From Palsa-465 sp963800475 (GTDB lineage Bacteria > Actinomycetota > Thermoleophilia > Solirubrobacterales > Solirubrobacteraceae), in contig CAWDAZ010000004.1 in assembly GCA_963800475.1 (NCBI GenBank), forward strand, positions 1,116,001 through 1,180,000: 64,000 nucleotides of DNA. The letters are read 5' to 3'. Of this stretch, positions 50,627-59,258 are shown in pieces (position 1 is the first letter of the stretch; every line of letters starts with the position of its first letter). Position numbers and translations under genes: made by a program. A model generated the notes under the pieces. That model was not told the origin of the DNA. It ran no database searches and saw only the letters and a program-made list of their open reading frames with translations.

Positions 50627-51624
50627 TCAGCTCGCTGCTCGATGACGTCCTCGACCGCACCGTGGTCGCCGGGTACGCGAACGTCGGCTACCGGATTCGC
50701 AGCCGGAGCTGGAGCGCGACTGAGCTGCAACTGATGCAGGGGAAGGTGGTGCTGGTCACGGGCGCGAGCTCGGGCGTTGGTCTGGCCGCCGCTGAGGGCT
50801 TTGCGCGCCTCGGCGCCACGGTCTGGATCGTCGTCCGCAGCTCTGAGCGCGGCGAGCGGGCGCGCGCGCGGATCGTCGAGCGGTCCGGCAACGACGACGT
50901 GCACGTGGGGGTGTGCGATCTCAGCGAGCTCGAGTCGGTTCGCCGGTTCGCCGAGCGCTTTCGAGATCAGGCTTCGCGCCTGGACGTGCTAGTCAACAAC
51001 GCCGGGGTGATGACCGCAGCGCGCGAGGTTTCGGCCGATGGGATCGAGCTCACGCTCGCGACCAACGTCGTCGGCCCGTTCCTGCTGACGAACATGCTGA
51101 TCCCGCTGCTGGAGGAAAGCGTCCCCGCGCGGGTCATCAACGTGTCCTCTGGTGGCATGTACACGCAGAAGCTCAGGGTCGATGACCTGCAGAGCGAGCA
51201 CGGGGAGTTCGACGGGCCGAAGGTGTACGCGCGCACCAAGCGCGCGGAGGTGATCCTTACCGAGCTCTGGGCAGAGCAGTTGGCGGGCACCGGGGTCGTG
51301 GTCCACTCGATGCACCCCGGATGGGCAGATACCCCCGGCGTGCGATCCTCGCTGCCGCGCTTCTACAAGGTGACACGACCGGTGCTGAGGACTCCCGCGC
51401 AGGGCGCCGACACGATCGTCTGGCTCGGCGCAGCCGCTGAACCGGGCCGCAGCTCCGGCCGGTTCTGGCACGACCGCCGGCCGCGTCCCACGCACCGGCT
51501 GCGATGTACACGGGAGACGCGGCAGGAACGCGAGCGGCTTCTCGCCGAGTGCATGCGGCTCAGCGGTTGGCGCGACGCATCCGCTCTGCCCGCATCGACT
51601 CCAATTTCAGAAGGAGAATCCTGA
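50623..51624 (+). CDS. SDR-family oxidoreductase of the lipid operon
   Basis: A 333-residue short-chain dehydrogenase. KVVLVTGASSGVGLAAAEGF is the cofactor motif, VLVNNAGVM the structural motif, and YARTKRAE the YxxxK pair, with NVSSGG supplying the serine. An N-terminal extension of about 40 residues precedes the fold. It resembles the retinol dehydrogenase/protochlorophyllide reductase-like SDR group. ATG 50623 overlaps the CFA stop and the stop overlaps the next ATG, so the operon is fully coupled here. Confidence 0.9.
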   Translation: MISSLLDDVLDRTVVAGYANVGYRIRSRSWSATELQLMQGKVVLVTGASSGVGLAAAEGFARLGATVWIVVRSSERGERARARIVERSGNDDVHVGVCDLSELESVRRFAERFRDQASRLDVLVNNAGVMTAAREVSADGIELTLATNVVGPFLLTNMLIPLLEESVPARVINVSSGGMYTQKLRVDDLQSEHGEFDGPKVYARTKRAEVILTELWAEQLAGTGVVVHSMHPGWADTPGVRSSLPRFYKVTRPVLRTPAQGADTIVWLGAAAEPGRSSGRFWHDRRPRPTHRLRCTRETRQERERLLAECMRLSGWRDASALPASTPISEGES

Positions 51625-52529
51625 TGGCTCACTACCGAGCATCGATCGAGATCCGGCAACCTCACGAGGACGTATTTGCCTACCTCAGCGATTTCTCGAC
51701 AACCCAGGAATGGGATCCGGGCGTGGTCGAGGGGGAGCGTGTGAACGGTCAGGCGGTGGGTGAGGGGACCGAGTTCCGGCTGATCGCCGAGTTCCTCGGC
51801 CGCAACAACGAGCTCACCTACCGGATCGTCGAGTACGACCCGCCGTATGCGGTTACGTTCCTCGGCGAGAACGCCACCGTGGTGTCGCGCGACAGGATCA
51901 CGTTCGAGTCGACCGCCACCGGCACACGCGTCGCCTACGACGCCGACCTCGCGCTGAAAGGCCTCCTGAGGATCGCCGACCCGCTCCTGGCGCTCGCGTT
52001 CAACCGTGTCGGCGATCGCGCTCTTGCCGGTCTCAGGCGAACGCTCGCTCGCTGGCAGCCGCAGACGCTGAGTCCACTATCCGGTCGCGCTCTCGACGGC
52101 AAGCAGTACGAGCTGCCCGGCGATCTCGGCAAGGAGCACAACTTCCTCGTCGTGGCCTTCCGCCGCGAACAGCAGCGCGTCGTCGATCAATGGCTGCCAT
52201 GGCTGATCGAGCTCGAGCAGCGGCGCTCCGACGTCGCCGTGTACGAATTGCCGGTGCTGTCATCCGTGTACGGTCCGGCGCGGTGGTTCATCGACGGTGG
52301 CATGACGCGCGGGATCCCGGACGCCGCCGCCCGCTCCCGCACGATCACCGTGTACACAGACGTCCGGAAGGTCGTCGACAACCTCGGGCTTGCCGGCACC
52401 GACACGATCGCGGTGCTGCTCGTCGAGCGCTCCGGCCGGGTACTTGCCAGCGAGGTCGGCGGCTTCCAGGAGCAGAAGGCCGAGCGGCTGGCCTCGCTCG
52501 CGCCGACACGGTCGCCCACCGCACCATGA
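51624..52529 (+). CDS. SRPBCC protein fused to a thioredoxin-fold-like domain
   Basis: A 301-residue two-domain protein. The first 145 residues form an SRPBCC/START-like lipid-binding domain (MAHYRASIEIRQPHEDVFAY, SDFSTTQEWDPGVVEGERV, AVTFLGENATVVSRDRITFE). The last 150 (LSGRALDGKQYELPGDLGKE, HNFLVVAFRREQQRVVDQWL, TDTIAVLLVERSGRVLASEV) look like a peroxiredoxin/Atp10-type thioredoxin fold without a CxxC motif. The fusion is not one I recognise from characterised proteins. AAGGAG upstream and TGATG overlap with the SDR stop set the start. Confidence 0.75.
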   Translation: MAHYRASIEIRQPHEDVFAYLSDFSTTQEWDPGVVEGERVNGQAVGEGTEFRLIAEFLGRNNELTYRIVEYDPPYAVTFLGENATVVSRDRITFESTATGTRVAYDADLALKGLLRIADPLLALAFNRVGDRALAGLRRTLARWQPQTLSPLSGRALDGKQYELPGDLGKEHNFLVVAFRREQQRVVDQWLPWLIELEQRRSDVAVYELPVLSSVYGPARWFIDGGMTRGIPDAAARSRTITVYTDVRKVVDNLGLAGTDTIAVLLVERSGRVLASEVGGFQEQKAERLASLAPTRSPTAP

Positions 52530-52530
52530 C

Positions 52531-53454
52531 ATGACCGAAAGGGTGCTCGTCACCGGCGCGACGGGTTTCATCGGAGGTCGCCTTGCCGCCAGGCTGGCAA
52601 GCTCGGGGCGGGAGGTGCGATGCCTGGTGCGCGACCGCGGCGGAGCCCCCGCCCGCGAGCTCGAGCGCGCGGCCTTCGATCTGCACGAAGGTGACGTGTT
52701 GCGCCCGGAGACGCTGCGCGGCGCAGGCCACGGGATGGACGTGGCGTATTACCTGATCCACTCGATGGGTCGGGGCGGATCCAGGGACTTCGCCGCCAGC
52801 GAGCGCGCCGCCGCCACGGCGTTCGCTCGAATGGCGCGTGCGGAAGGGATCGAGCGGATCATCTACCTCGGCGGCCTCGGTGACCGGCCGCAGTCCGCGC
52901 ACCTGCGCAGCCGGCACGAGACCGCCCTGGCGCTCGGCGAGGAGGGCCCGCCGCTGACCTACTTCCGAGCCGGGATGGTGGTCGGGTCGCAGAGCGAGTC
53001 CTATCGCACGCTGCGTTACCTCGTGCAGCGGCTGCCGGCGATGATCGCTCCGGCGTGGCTGAAGAACGCGACTCAGCCGATCGCGATCGATGACACCCTG
53101 AGCTATCTGCTCGAAGCGCTGACGGTAGAGGCATCGGCGGGGAGGGAGATTCAGATCGGCGGCCCCGACGTGCTCACCTACGGCGAGATGCTCGACCGGA
53201 TGGCCGAAGTCCTCGGCCTACGCCGCCGGCCGCGAATCCCGGTGCCGCTGATCACCCCGTGGCTCTCCTCGCTCTGGATCGGGCTCGTCACACCCGTCGA
53301 CGCAGGGGTGGCAAGACCGTTGATCGAGGGGCTCGCCGTGCCGACGGTGGTCACCGACCCCTCCGGGATGGCGCTGTTCGACGTTGAGCCGATCAGCTTC
53401 GACGAAGCGCTCCGGCGCGCCGTCGCAGAAGACCCCGAGCTCGCGCCCACGTGA
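52531..53454 (+). CDS. NAD(P)H-binding epimerase-like protein
   Basis: A 307-residue Rossmann-fold protein of the atypical SDR/NmrA class: MTERVLVTGATGFIGGRLAA, VAYYLIHSMGRG, IIYLGGLGD, and a C-terminal half similar to the complex I NDUFA9-like group (FRAGMVVGSQSESYRTLRYL, GGPDVLTYGEMLDRMAEVLG). YLIHSMG and YLGGLGD are typical of the group found with DUF2867-type tails, absent here. Likely a reductase/isomerase or a cofactor-binding regulator of the lipid operon. ATG 52531 starts 2 bases after the previous stop. Confidence 0.87.
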   Translation: MTERVLVTGATGFIGGRLAARLASSGREVRCLVRDRGGAPARELERAAFDLHEGDVLRPETLRGAGHGMDVAYYLIHSMGRGGSRDFAASERAAATAFARMARAEGIERIIYLGGLGDRPQSAHLRSRHETALALGEEGPPLTYFRAGMVVGSQSESYRTLRYLVQRLPAMIAPAWLKNATQPIAIDDTLSYLLEALTVEASAGREIQIGGPDVLTYGEMLDRMAEVLGLRRRPRIPVPLITPWLSSLWIGLVTPVDAGVARPLIEGLAVPTVVTDPSGMALFDVEPISFDEALRRAVAEDPELAPT

Positions 53455-55614
53455 GAGCCCTCGAACGTCTCTTCGGCTCGCGCCTGGCCCGCATCGGGAT
53501 CATCGTCGTGTGGGTCATTCTCGGCGGGCTAGGTGGTTCGTTCGCGCAGCGCTTCCAGGAGGTGCAGCGGAACGAGGAGTCCTCGTTTCTGCCGGGTTCC
53601 TCGGAGTCGGTGCGCGAGCTGGCTCTGGCCAAGCGCTTTCCGTCCGGAGAGCGCTTCGCCGCGATCACCGTCGTGCGCCGCGACGGCGGACTGAGACCGC
53701 GAGACCTGGCCGCCATAGAGCGAACGCGTGCCTCGCTCGCCGCCCATCCCCCGGTCACGGGCTCCCGGCAGGTGCTCGTCCGCGTTTCACCGGACCGCAC
53801 GACAGCACTCGTGATCGTCGACCTCAACCCGCGTGGCAAGGAAAACACTCCTGAAATCGTCCGTGAGCGGGGTGGAGAGGCGGATCGCGCCATTGCGTGC
53901 GCGCGGGCTTACGGTCAAGGTGACGGGTCCGGCGGGTTTCTCGCGCGACGCGGTCAACGTGTTCGCCTCGATCAACGGGACGCTGCTGCTGGCCACCGGC
54001 GCGCTGGTGTTCGTGCTGCTGGTCCTGATCTACCGATCACCGATCTTCTGGGTGATCCCGCTCTTCAGCGTGCTGATGGCGGAAGCGGTCTCGCGGTTCT
54101 GCGGCTGGGCGATCGCCGAGGCGGGGGTCACCGTCAACGGCCAGAGCGCCGGCGTCTTGCCGGTACTCGTATTCGGTGCGGGGACCGATTACGCGCTGCT
54201 GATGGTCGCGCGCTACCGCGAGGAGCTGCGCCGCCACGCGCGCCCGGTGGACGCGATGCGCGTAGCGCTGCGGCGCGCCGGACCCGCGGTGTTCGCGTCG
54301 GGGTCGACGGTCGTCCTGGCGCTGCTGTGCCTGTCGCTGGCGCAGGTCAACGGCACCAGCGGCCTCGGGCCGATCGGGGCGATGGGGGTCGCGCTCGCGA
54401 TGCTCTCGATGCTGACCCTGCTGCCGGCGGCGCTGGTCGTGGGCGGCCGGCGTGCGTTCTGGCCGTTCGTGCCGCGCTACGGCTCAGAGGGCGCGGACGA
54501 GACGCATGGTGCGTGGCGGCGGGTGGGCGAGCGGGTGGCTGCCGCTCCGCGGCGAGTGTGGATTACGACCGTGCTGCTGCTCGGGCTGGGCTGCATCGGC
54601 CTCACGAGCTTCTCGACCGGCCTAACCAACACGCAGGACTTTCGCGGCCGGGTGCAGTCCGTCGATGGTCAGCGACTGATCGCCAAAGCGTTCCCGGCGG
54701 GAGCCAACGCGCCGACCGACGTCGTCGTGCGCAACATACGCGCGGTCCCTCGCGTCCAGCGGGCACTGCGCTCCGCGCCCGGCGTGGCCGCGGTGGGGCC
54801 ACCGGAGCTCGGCAGGCCGGGCGCGCGCTTTGCCCTCACGCTCACCGCCGACCCGTACTCGACCCAGGCAGAGAACCTGGTCCGGCGCCTTCGTGCGGCG
54901 GCCCACGCGGCCAGCCCAAGCGCGCTCGTGGGCGGGCCGACCGCGCAGCAGAAGGACTTCGACACGGCGGCCGCGCACGACAACCGGCTGATCGTGCCGA
55001 TCGTGCTCCTGCTGGTGTTCGTGATCCTCGCGCTGCTGCTGCGGGCGATCACGCTGCCGCTGCTGTTGATCGCGACCGTGATCCTGTCCTTTGGCGCCGC
55101 GCTCGGCGCCTCCTCGGCGGTATTCGACCACCTCTTCGGCTATCCGGGTGAGCCGTCGACGCTGCCGCTGCTGGCCTTCATCTTCCTCGTAGCGCTCGGG
55201 GTCGACTACAACATCTTCCTGATGGCGCGCGCCCGCGAGGAGGCCCAGCGGCACGGCACACGGCACGGGATGCTGCGCGGGCTGGCTGTGACCGGCGGCG
55301 TGATCACCTCGGCGGGAATCGTGCTCGCCGGGACGTTCACGATGCTCGCGACGCTGCCGCTCAAGACGCTGACCGAGCTCGGCTTCACGATCGCCTTCGG
55401 GGTCCTGCTCGACACCTTCATCGTGCGCTCGGTGCTCGTGCCCGCGCTCGTTTTCGACATCGGCCCTCGCGTCTGGTGGCCAAGCGCCCTCGCCCGAAAA
55501 GAGGAAACGCGGTACCGGCGAGGCGAAGCCGACTCCGTGCCGCGCACCGACGAGCGCCCCCCCGAACGGCCGGCGGCGTTGGCAGCCAGCGACACCCTGG
55601 ACAGCCCGAACTGA
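53451..55614 (+). pseudogene. MMPL-family transporter, one-base frameshift
   Basis: An RND-type lipid transporter of about 720 residues with twelve expected membrane helices. The first 140 residues (RIGIIVVWVILGGLGGSFAQ, SSFLPGSSESVRELALAKRF) are in one frame, the rest (RRIAPLRARGLTVKVTGPAG, FGAGTDYALLMVARYREEL, FLVALGVDYNIFLMARAREE) in the next. Dropping one G from GGGG at 53869-53872 joins them as EIVRERVERRIAP. The GTDYALL and GVDYNIF blocks carry the proton-relay Asp-Tyr pairs. Either the gene is broken or the base is an assembly error. MMPL proteins export lipids, fitting the operon. GTG start overlaps the previous stop. Confidence 0.85.
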
Positions 55615-55616
55615 CG

Positions 55617-56079
55617 ATGGAGCGAGTCTGGGAACCCCCGCCCGCCGGCCGTCGTGCCCTGCGAGCGTCGCGTCCGGATCGAGCTAGCCGGCGAGGTGCT
55701 GGCCGACTCCACCCGTGCCCTGCGCGTGCTCGAGACCAGCCACCCACCAACCATCTACATCCCGCTGACCGACGTGCGTGAAGAGCTACTGGCCGAGAGC
55801 GACGCCCACTCGACCTGGTGCGAATTCAAGGGCGCAACGCGATACCTGGACGCGGTCGTCGACCGCCGCCGCTTCGAGGTGGTCGCCTGGACCTATCCCG
55901 ACCCCTCATCGGGGTACGAGGCGCTGCGTGATCACGTCGCCTTCTACCCCGGACGCGTGGACGCTGCCTGGCTAGATGACGAGCGCGTGCAGGCCCAGCA
56001 AAGCGACTTCTACGGCGGGTGGATCACCGGCGACCTCGTGGGGCCATTCAAAGGGCCGGTCGGCACGCTCGCCTGGTGA
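55617..56079 (+). pseudogene. DUF427 protein, frameshift near the start
   Basis: A DUF427 protein: RVRIELAGEVLADSTRALRV, ETSHPPTIYIPLTDVREELL, CEFKGATRYLDA and VAFYPGRVDAAWLDDERVQA. An intact frame runs from GTG 55654 (141 residues). The natural start appears to be ATG 55617 (MERVWEPPP), two bases after the MMPL stop, but that frame joins the main one only if one base is removed near 55640-55650 (GCCGGCC). Function unknown; members are small beta-rich proteins common in actinobacteria. Last gene of the operon. Confidence 0.8.
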
Positions 56080-56353
56080 AGTCAAGTCCAGTGGACGCTC
56101 TCCTGCATTCCCGAGATTCGGCCCCAGCGGGAGCCGGCAGACCGTCATTTCGAGAATGAATTCGGAATCACGGCGGGTACCTCAAACCTCGGCCCGCACG
56201 TTCCTGCTTCCGAACACCTGCCGATTTGCAGGCACTTTTCTTGCTCCTGCCGACTTGCGAGACTGGCTCAGCCGCAGAGACTCGGCCCTGCTCTCGGGGC
56301 GCGACATGTACGTCGTCATCTGTGTGCGAAGCGCGTGGGGTCCGCGCTGACTA

Positions 56354-58516
56354 TCAGGCCTTCTCGATCCTGACCGGCACCGAGTTGAACGCGGCGTTGC
56401 CGCTGATCGCGTCGGTGACCGAAGGGTCGGTGATGTCGTTGACGCTCGCGCCGGCCTTCTCCGCGGCGAGTCGCCACCCGACGCCCGGGCGCCCGTGCCC
56501 GAAGCCGTGCGGGATCGAGACGACGCCGGGGCGGATCTCGTTGCTGACCTCGAGCGGCAGCTCGATCGCGCCGACGCGCGAGACCACGCGCACCTGGTCG
56601 CCATCGTCGAGCCCGCGCGCGCCCGCGTCGTCGGGATGCAGCAGCGCGGTGCAGCGGTCGGGGCCCTTCATCAACCGCGCGCTGTTGTGCATCCACGAGT
56701 TGTTGCTGCGCAGCTGGCGGCGGCCGATGAGCGTCAGGTCGTAGCCGTCGGACAGCGCGTCCTCGCGCTCGCGTGCGTGCTCGGCGAGCTTTGCCGCCTC
56801 CGCGGCGAGGACCAGGGGTGCGAGCCGCACGCTCTTGTCGGCCGTGTCGAGCGCGCCCGGCAGTCTCGGCTCGAGCGGGCCCAGGTCGATGCCGTGCTTG
56901 GCGCGCTTTATCTTTGCGACGGTCAGGCCCTTGAGCGGGCCGCGCCGCAGGATGCCGTGCGGCCCGAGCGCGATGCCGAGGTCGATGATCCGTTCGGGTG
57001 TCGTGAACGCCGAGGGGAGGCTCGCGAATGCCGCCTCGGCGCGGCGCCCGACCCCGCGCCCGAGCCGGCTCGTCAGCGCCGTCAGGATCTGCCAGTCCTC
57101 GCGCCCGTCCTTCGACTTCGGCACCGCGGCCGGGCTGTAGCGGATGTGGTTGCGCACGGAGACGAGCGGCATGACGACGTCGATGTCCGAGCGCTCGAGC
57201 GTCGAGACCGGCGGCAGGATCACGGTCGCGTGGCGCGTCGTCTCGGTGACGTACATGTCGACGGCCACACACCACTCAAGCGTCGCGAGCGCCTCCTCCA
57301 GGCGCGCGCCGCCCGGCGCCGAGAGCACCGGGTTGCCGGCGAAGATCAGCATGCCGCGGACCTGGCCCTCGCCTGGCGTCGTGATCTCGTCCGCCAGGCC
57401 GGCCACCGGCAGCTCGCCGTTCATCTCGGGCAGCCCGCTGACCCGCTGCGTGTGGCGGCCGTGGTCGCCAAAGCCGAGCAGCCGGGCGCGCTTCAGCACC
57501 GCGCCGACATCGAACGCCGGGTTGGGGAACATCGCGCCGCCGGGGACGTCGAGGTTCCCCGTGACGGCGTTGATCACGTTGATGAGCCAGTGCGTGAGCG
57601 AGCCGGTCCGCTGCTGGCACACGCCGACGCGCCCATACGCGACAGCCCGCTCGGCGTCCGCGAACTCGCGCGCCAGCCGCTCGACCGTCGCCTCCTCCAC
57701 GCCCGCGATCGGCGCGACGCGCACGGCCGGCCAGTCCGCGGCGAGCGCCCGGATCGTGGCGATCCCGTCGACGTGGCCATCGAGGTGGCCGAGCCGCGTA
57801 CGGCCCTCCGCGAACAGCACATGCAGCATCCCGAGCAACAGATAGGGATCGCCGCCAGGGGCGATCGCGACATGCTCGGAGGCATGCGCCGCCGTCTCGG
57901 TGCGTCGCGGGTCCACGACCACGACGGTGCCGCCGCGCGCGACGATCGCGCGCAGCCGGTGGCGCGCGCCGGGCGCCGTCATCAGCGAGCCGTTCGACAC
58001 CGACGGGTTCGCGCCGAGCACGAGCATGTAGTCGGTGCGGTCGACGTCGGGGATCGGGAACAGCGCGAGGTTCCCGAACATCTCAGCCGACGTCAACTGC
58101 TGTGGCAGCTGGTCGACCGATGTCGCCGAGTAGTGGTTGCGCGTGTCGAGCACGTGGCGCAGCGGCAGCCCGGACAGCACCGCCATCGTGTGCGCGCTCG
58201 GGTTGCCGAAGTAGGTGGCGACCGCGTCGTTGCCGTGGCGCCGCTGGACCGCGCGCAGCCCGTCCGCGGCCAGGTCGAGCGCCTCCCCCCAGCCGATCTC
58301 CTCCCACTCGGAGCCGACCCGGCGCACCGGCCGCCGGAGTCGGTCCGGATCCGCGTACAGGTCCGCGAGCGCCGCCGCCTTCGGGCAGATGTAGCCGCGC
58401 GACATCGGGTCCTCCGCGTCGCCGGTGATCCGCAGCACGCGGTCGCCGTCGACCTCCACGTCAATGCCGCAATGTGCTTCGCATAGCGTGCACTGGCGAT
58501 GAACCACCTGCGACAT
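56354..58516 (-). CDS. Molybdopterin (bis-MGD) oxidoreductase
   Basis: A 720-residue Mo/W-bis-MGD enzyme of the formate dehydrogenase/nitrate reductase superfamily. The N-terminal [4Fe-4S] site is C9, C12, C16 and C44 (CTLCEAHC and GYICPK). MGD-binding stretches include YFGNPSAHTMAVLSGLPLRH, LVLGANPSVSN, VVVVDPRRTET and the C-terminal RLMKGPDRCTALLHPDDA and ISIPHGFGHG-like SIPHGFGHGRPG. No signal peptide, so cytoplasmic. The Ser/Asn at the Mo-ligand area does not reveal the substrate. It stands alone, leftward, 275 bases from DUF427. Confidence 0.9.
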   Translation of the reverse strand: MSQVVHRQCTLCEAHCGIDVEVDGDRVLRITGDAEDPMSRGYICPKAAALADLYADPDRLRRPVRRVGSEWEEIGWGEALDLAADGLRAVQRRHGNDAVATYFGNPSAHTMAVLSGLPLRHVLDTRNHYSATSVDQLPQQLTSAEMFGNLALFPIPDVDRTDYMLVLGANPSVSNGSLMTAPGARHRLRAIVARGGTVVVVDPRRTETAAHASEHVAIAPGGDPYLLLGMLHVLFAEGRTRLGHLDGHVDGIATIRALAADWPAVRVAPIAGVEEATVERLAREFADAERAVAYGRVGVCQQRTGSLTHWLINVINAVTGNLDVPGGAMFPNPAFDVGAVLKRARLLGFGDHGRHTQRVSGLPEMNGELPVAGLADEITTPGEGQVRGMLIFAGNPVLSAPGGARLEEALATLEWCVAVDMYVTETTRHATVILPPVSTLERSDIDVVMPLVSVRNHIRYSPAAVPKSKDGREDWQILTALTSRLGRGVGRRAEAAFASLPSAFTTPERIIDLGIALGPHGILRRGPLKGLTVAKIKRAKHGIDLGPLEPRLPGALDTADKSVRLAPLVLAAEAAKLAEHAREREDALSDGYDLTLIGRRQLRSNNSWMHNSARLMKGPDRCTALLHPDDAGARGLDDGDQVRVVSRVGAIELPLEVSNEIRPGVVSIPHGFGHGRPGVGWRLAAEKAGASVNDITDPSVTDAISGNAAFNSVPVRIEKA

Positions 58517-59050
58517 GCGCAGAGCCTACGCCGTGGCGCCTCGCGCGCGCCACTCTACGCGGCTGGTCCGGCGTCGCACGGCCTCCTGAGGTCCCCGGGC
58601 CAAGCGGAAGACACCTATGTCCTGCATTTCTCGTCGCACGCACATCTCGGCGTCGAAGGTCAAGTCCCGGCTTCGCGCGGGGCACCGGGGCTGCTGCTCG
58701 GCTGGCGTCACGCGGGAGCAGCCAGGCCCTCGGCCCAGGGCGGTGGCCTCGTGCTGCGCACTGTCCTCGGCATGCTTCTTGCCCTGGTGCTCAGGTGAAC
58801 CGACAGTCGGGCTTCATAGGAGGCTCCTTCCCTACACCGGCCAAGCGCTAGCGCTCCTCCTGCGGCGCTCACGAGCCGAGCCCTGGTTTCATCTCGGCGC
58901 GGTCATCCGGGCGTCGCATGCGATCGCACCTGCTAAGCGCAGAATCGCGGGCCGGGGATACCGCACCACCGCGCCGTCTCGCTCCCGAATCCCGTGACAA
59001 AGTTCTGTGACAAGGATCGCCGCGGTGACATCATGAGCGCATCAGGCCAA
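58517..59050. other. Gene-free stretch left of the att region
   Basis: No credible gene. Near the right end are two direct repeats GTGACAAAG (58994-59002) and GTGACAAGG (59007-59015), 13 bases apart, close to the tRNA relic and possibly integrase arm sites. The rest of the sequence shows only shadow frames. Confidence 0.45.
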
Positions 59051-59054
59051 AGAA

Positions 59055-59078
59055 AAAGCCCCGGACTTCCGGGGCTTT
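59055..59078 (-). terminator. tRNA-type terminator hairpin
   Basis: AAAGCCCCGGA and TCCGGGGCTTT around a 2-base centre, followed on the minus strand by CTTTTTCTTTGG. It sits directly behind the tRNA-Gly 3' relic and would have ended the original tRNA transcript. Confidence 0.7.
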
Positions 59079-59084
59079 CTGTCA

Positions 59085-59126
59085 AGCGGCTGAAGGGGCT
59101 CGAACCCTCGACCTTCTGCATGGCAA
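59085..59126 (-). repeat. tRNA-Gly(GCC) 3' fragment, attL-like site of the integrase element
   Basis: On the minus strand the segment reads TTGCCAT (anticodon loop, GCC), GCAGA, AGGTC, then the T arm GAGGG-TTCGAGC-CCCTT and acceptor CAGCCGC plus T. The 5' anticodon strand and the 5' half of the tRNA are missing, replaced to the right by integrase-side DNA. This is the classic trace of integration into a tRNA 3' end; the complete tRNA should lie at the far end of the element, outside the window. Confidence 0.65.
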
Positions 59127-59211
59127 TTGTTGGTCCGGCTGTTGGCATCCGATGAAATCAGGGGAAAGCCTATATCTAAGGGATATTTTGAGGGTCGAAA
59201 TCGGCCCTGAG

Positions 59212-59245
59212 TGGTAGCGCCGCTGGTAGCGCCGTGGTAGCGCCG
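59212..59245 (+). repeat. Three direct repeats upstream of the integrase
   Basis: TGGTAGCGCCG occurs at 59212-59222, 59224-59234 and 59235-59245, ending 13 bases before the integrase start. Iterated 11-base sites at this place suggest integrase arm-type or regulator binding. Confidence 0.7.
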
Positions 59246-59258
59246 GTTTAGACTGTGC

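Larger units (their letters stand above)
46140..59126. mobile_element. Candidate genomic island between two tRNA-Gly 3' relics
   Basis: The island spans the two similar tRNA 3' fragments, both on the minus strand with a terminator. It carries the light-responsive lipid operon and a molybdopterin enzyme. In a tandem-insertion model, each fragment marks the left end of an element inserted in the same tRNA-Gly gene. No integrase remains just right of 46.2 kb, so support is only moderate. Confidence 0.35.

Noticed and set aside
58933..59148. Small protein-coding frame over the tRNA relic
   Set aside because: The translation (EGSSPFSRL-type) is the familiar artefact of reading through a tRNA 3' end and terminator.
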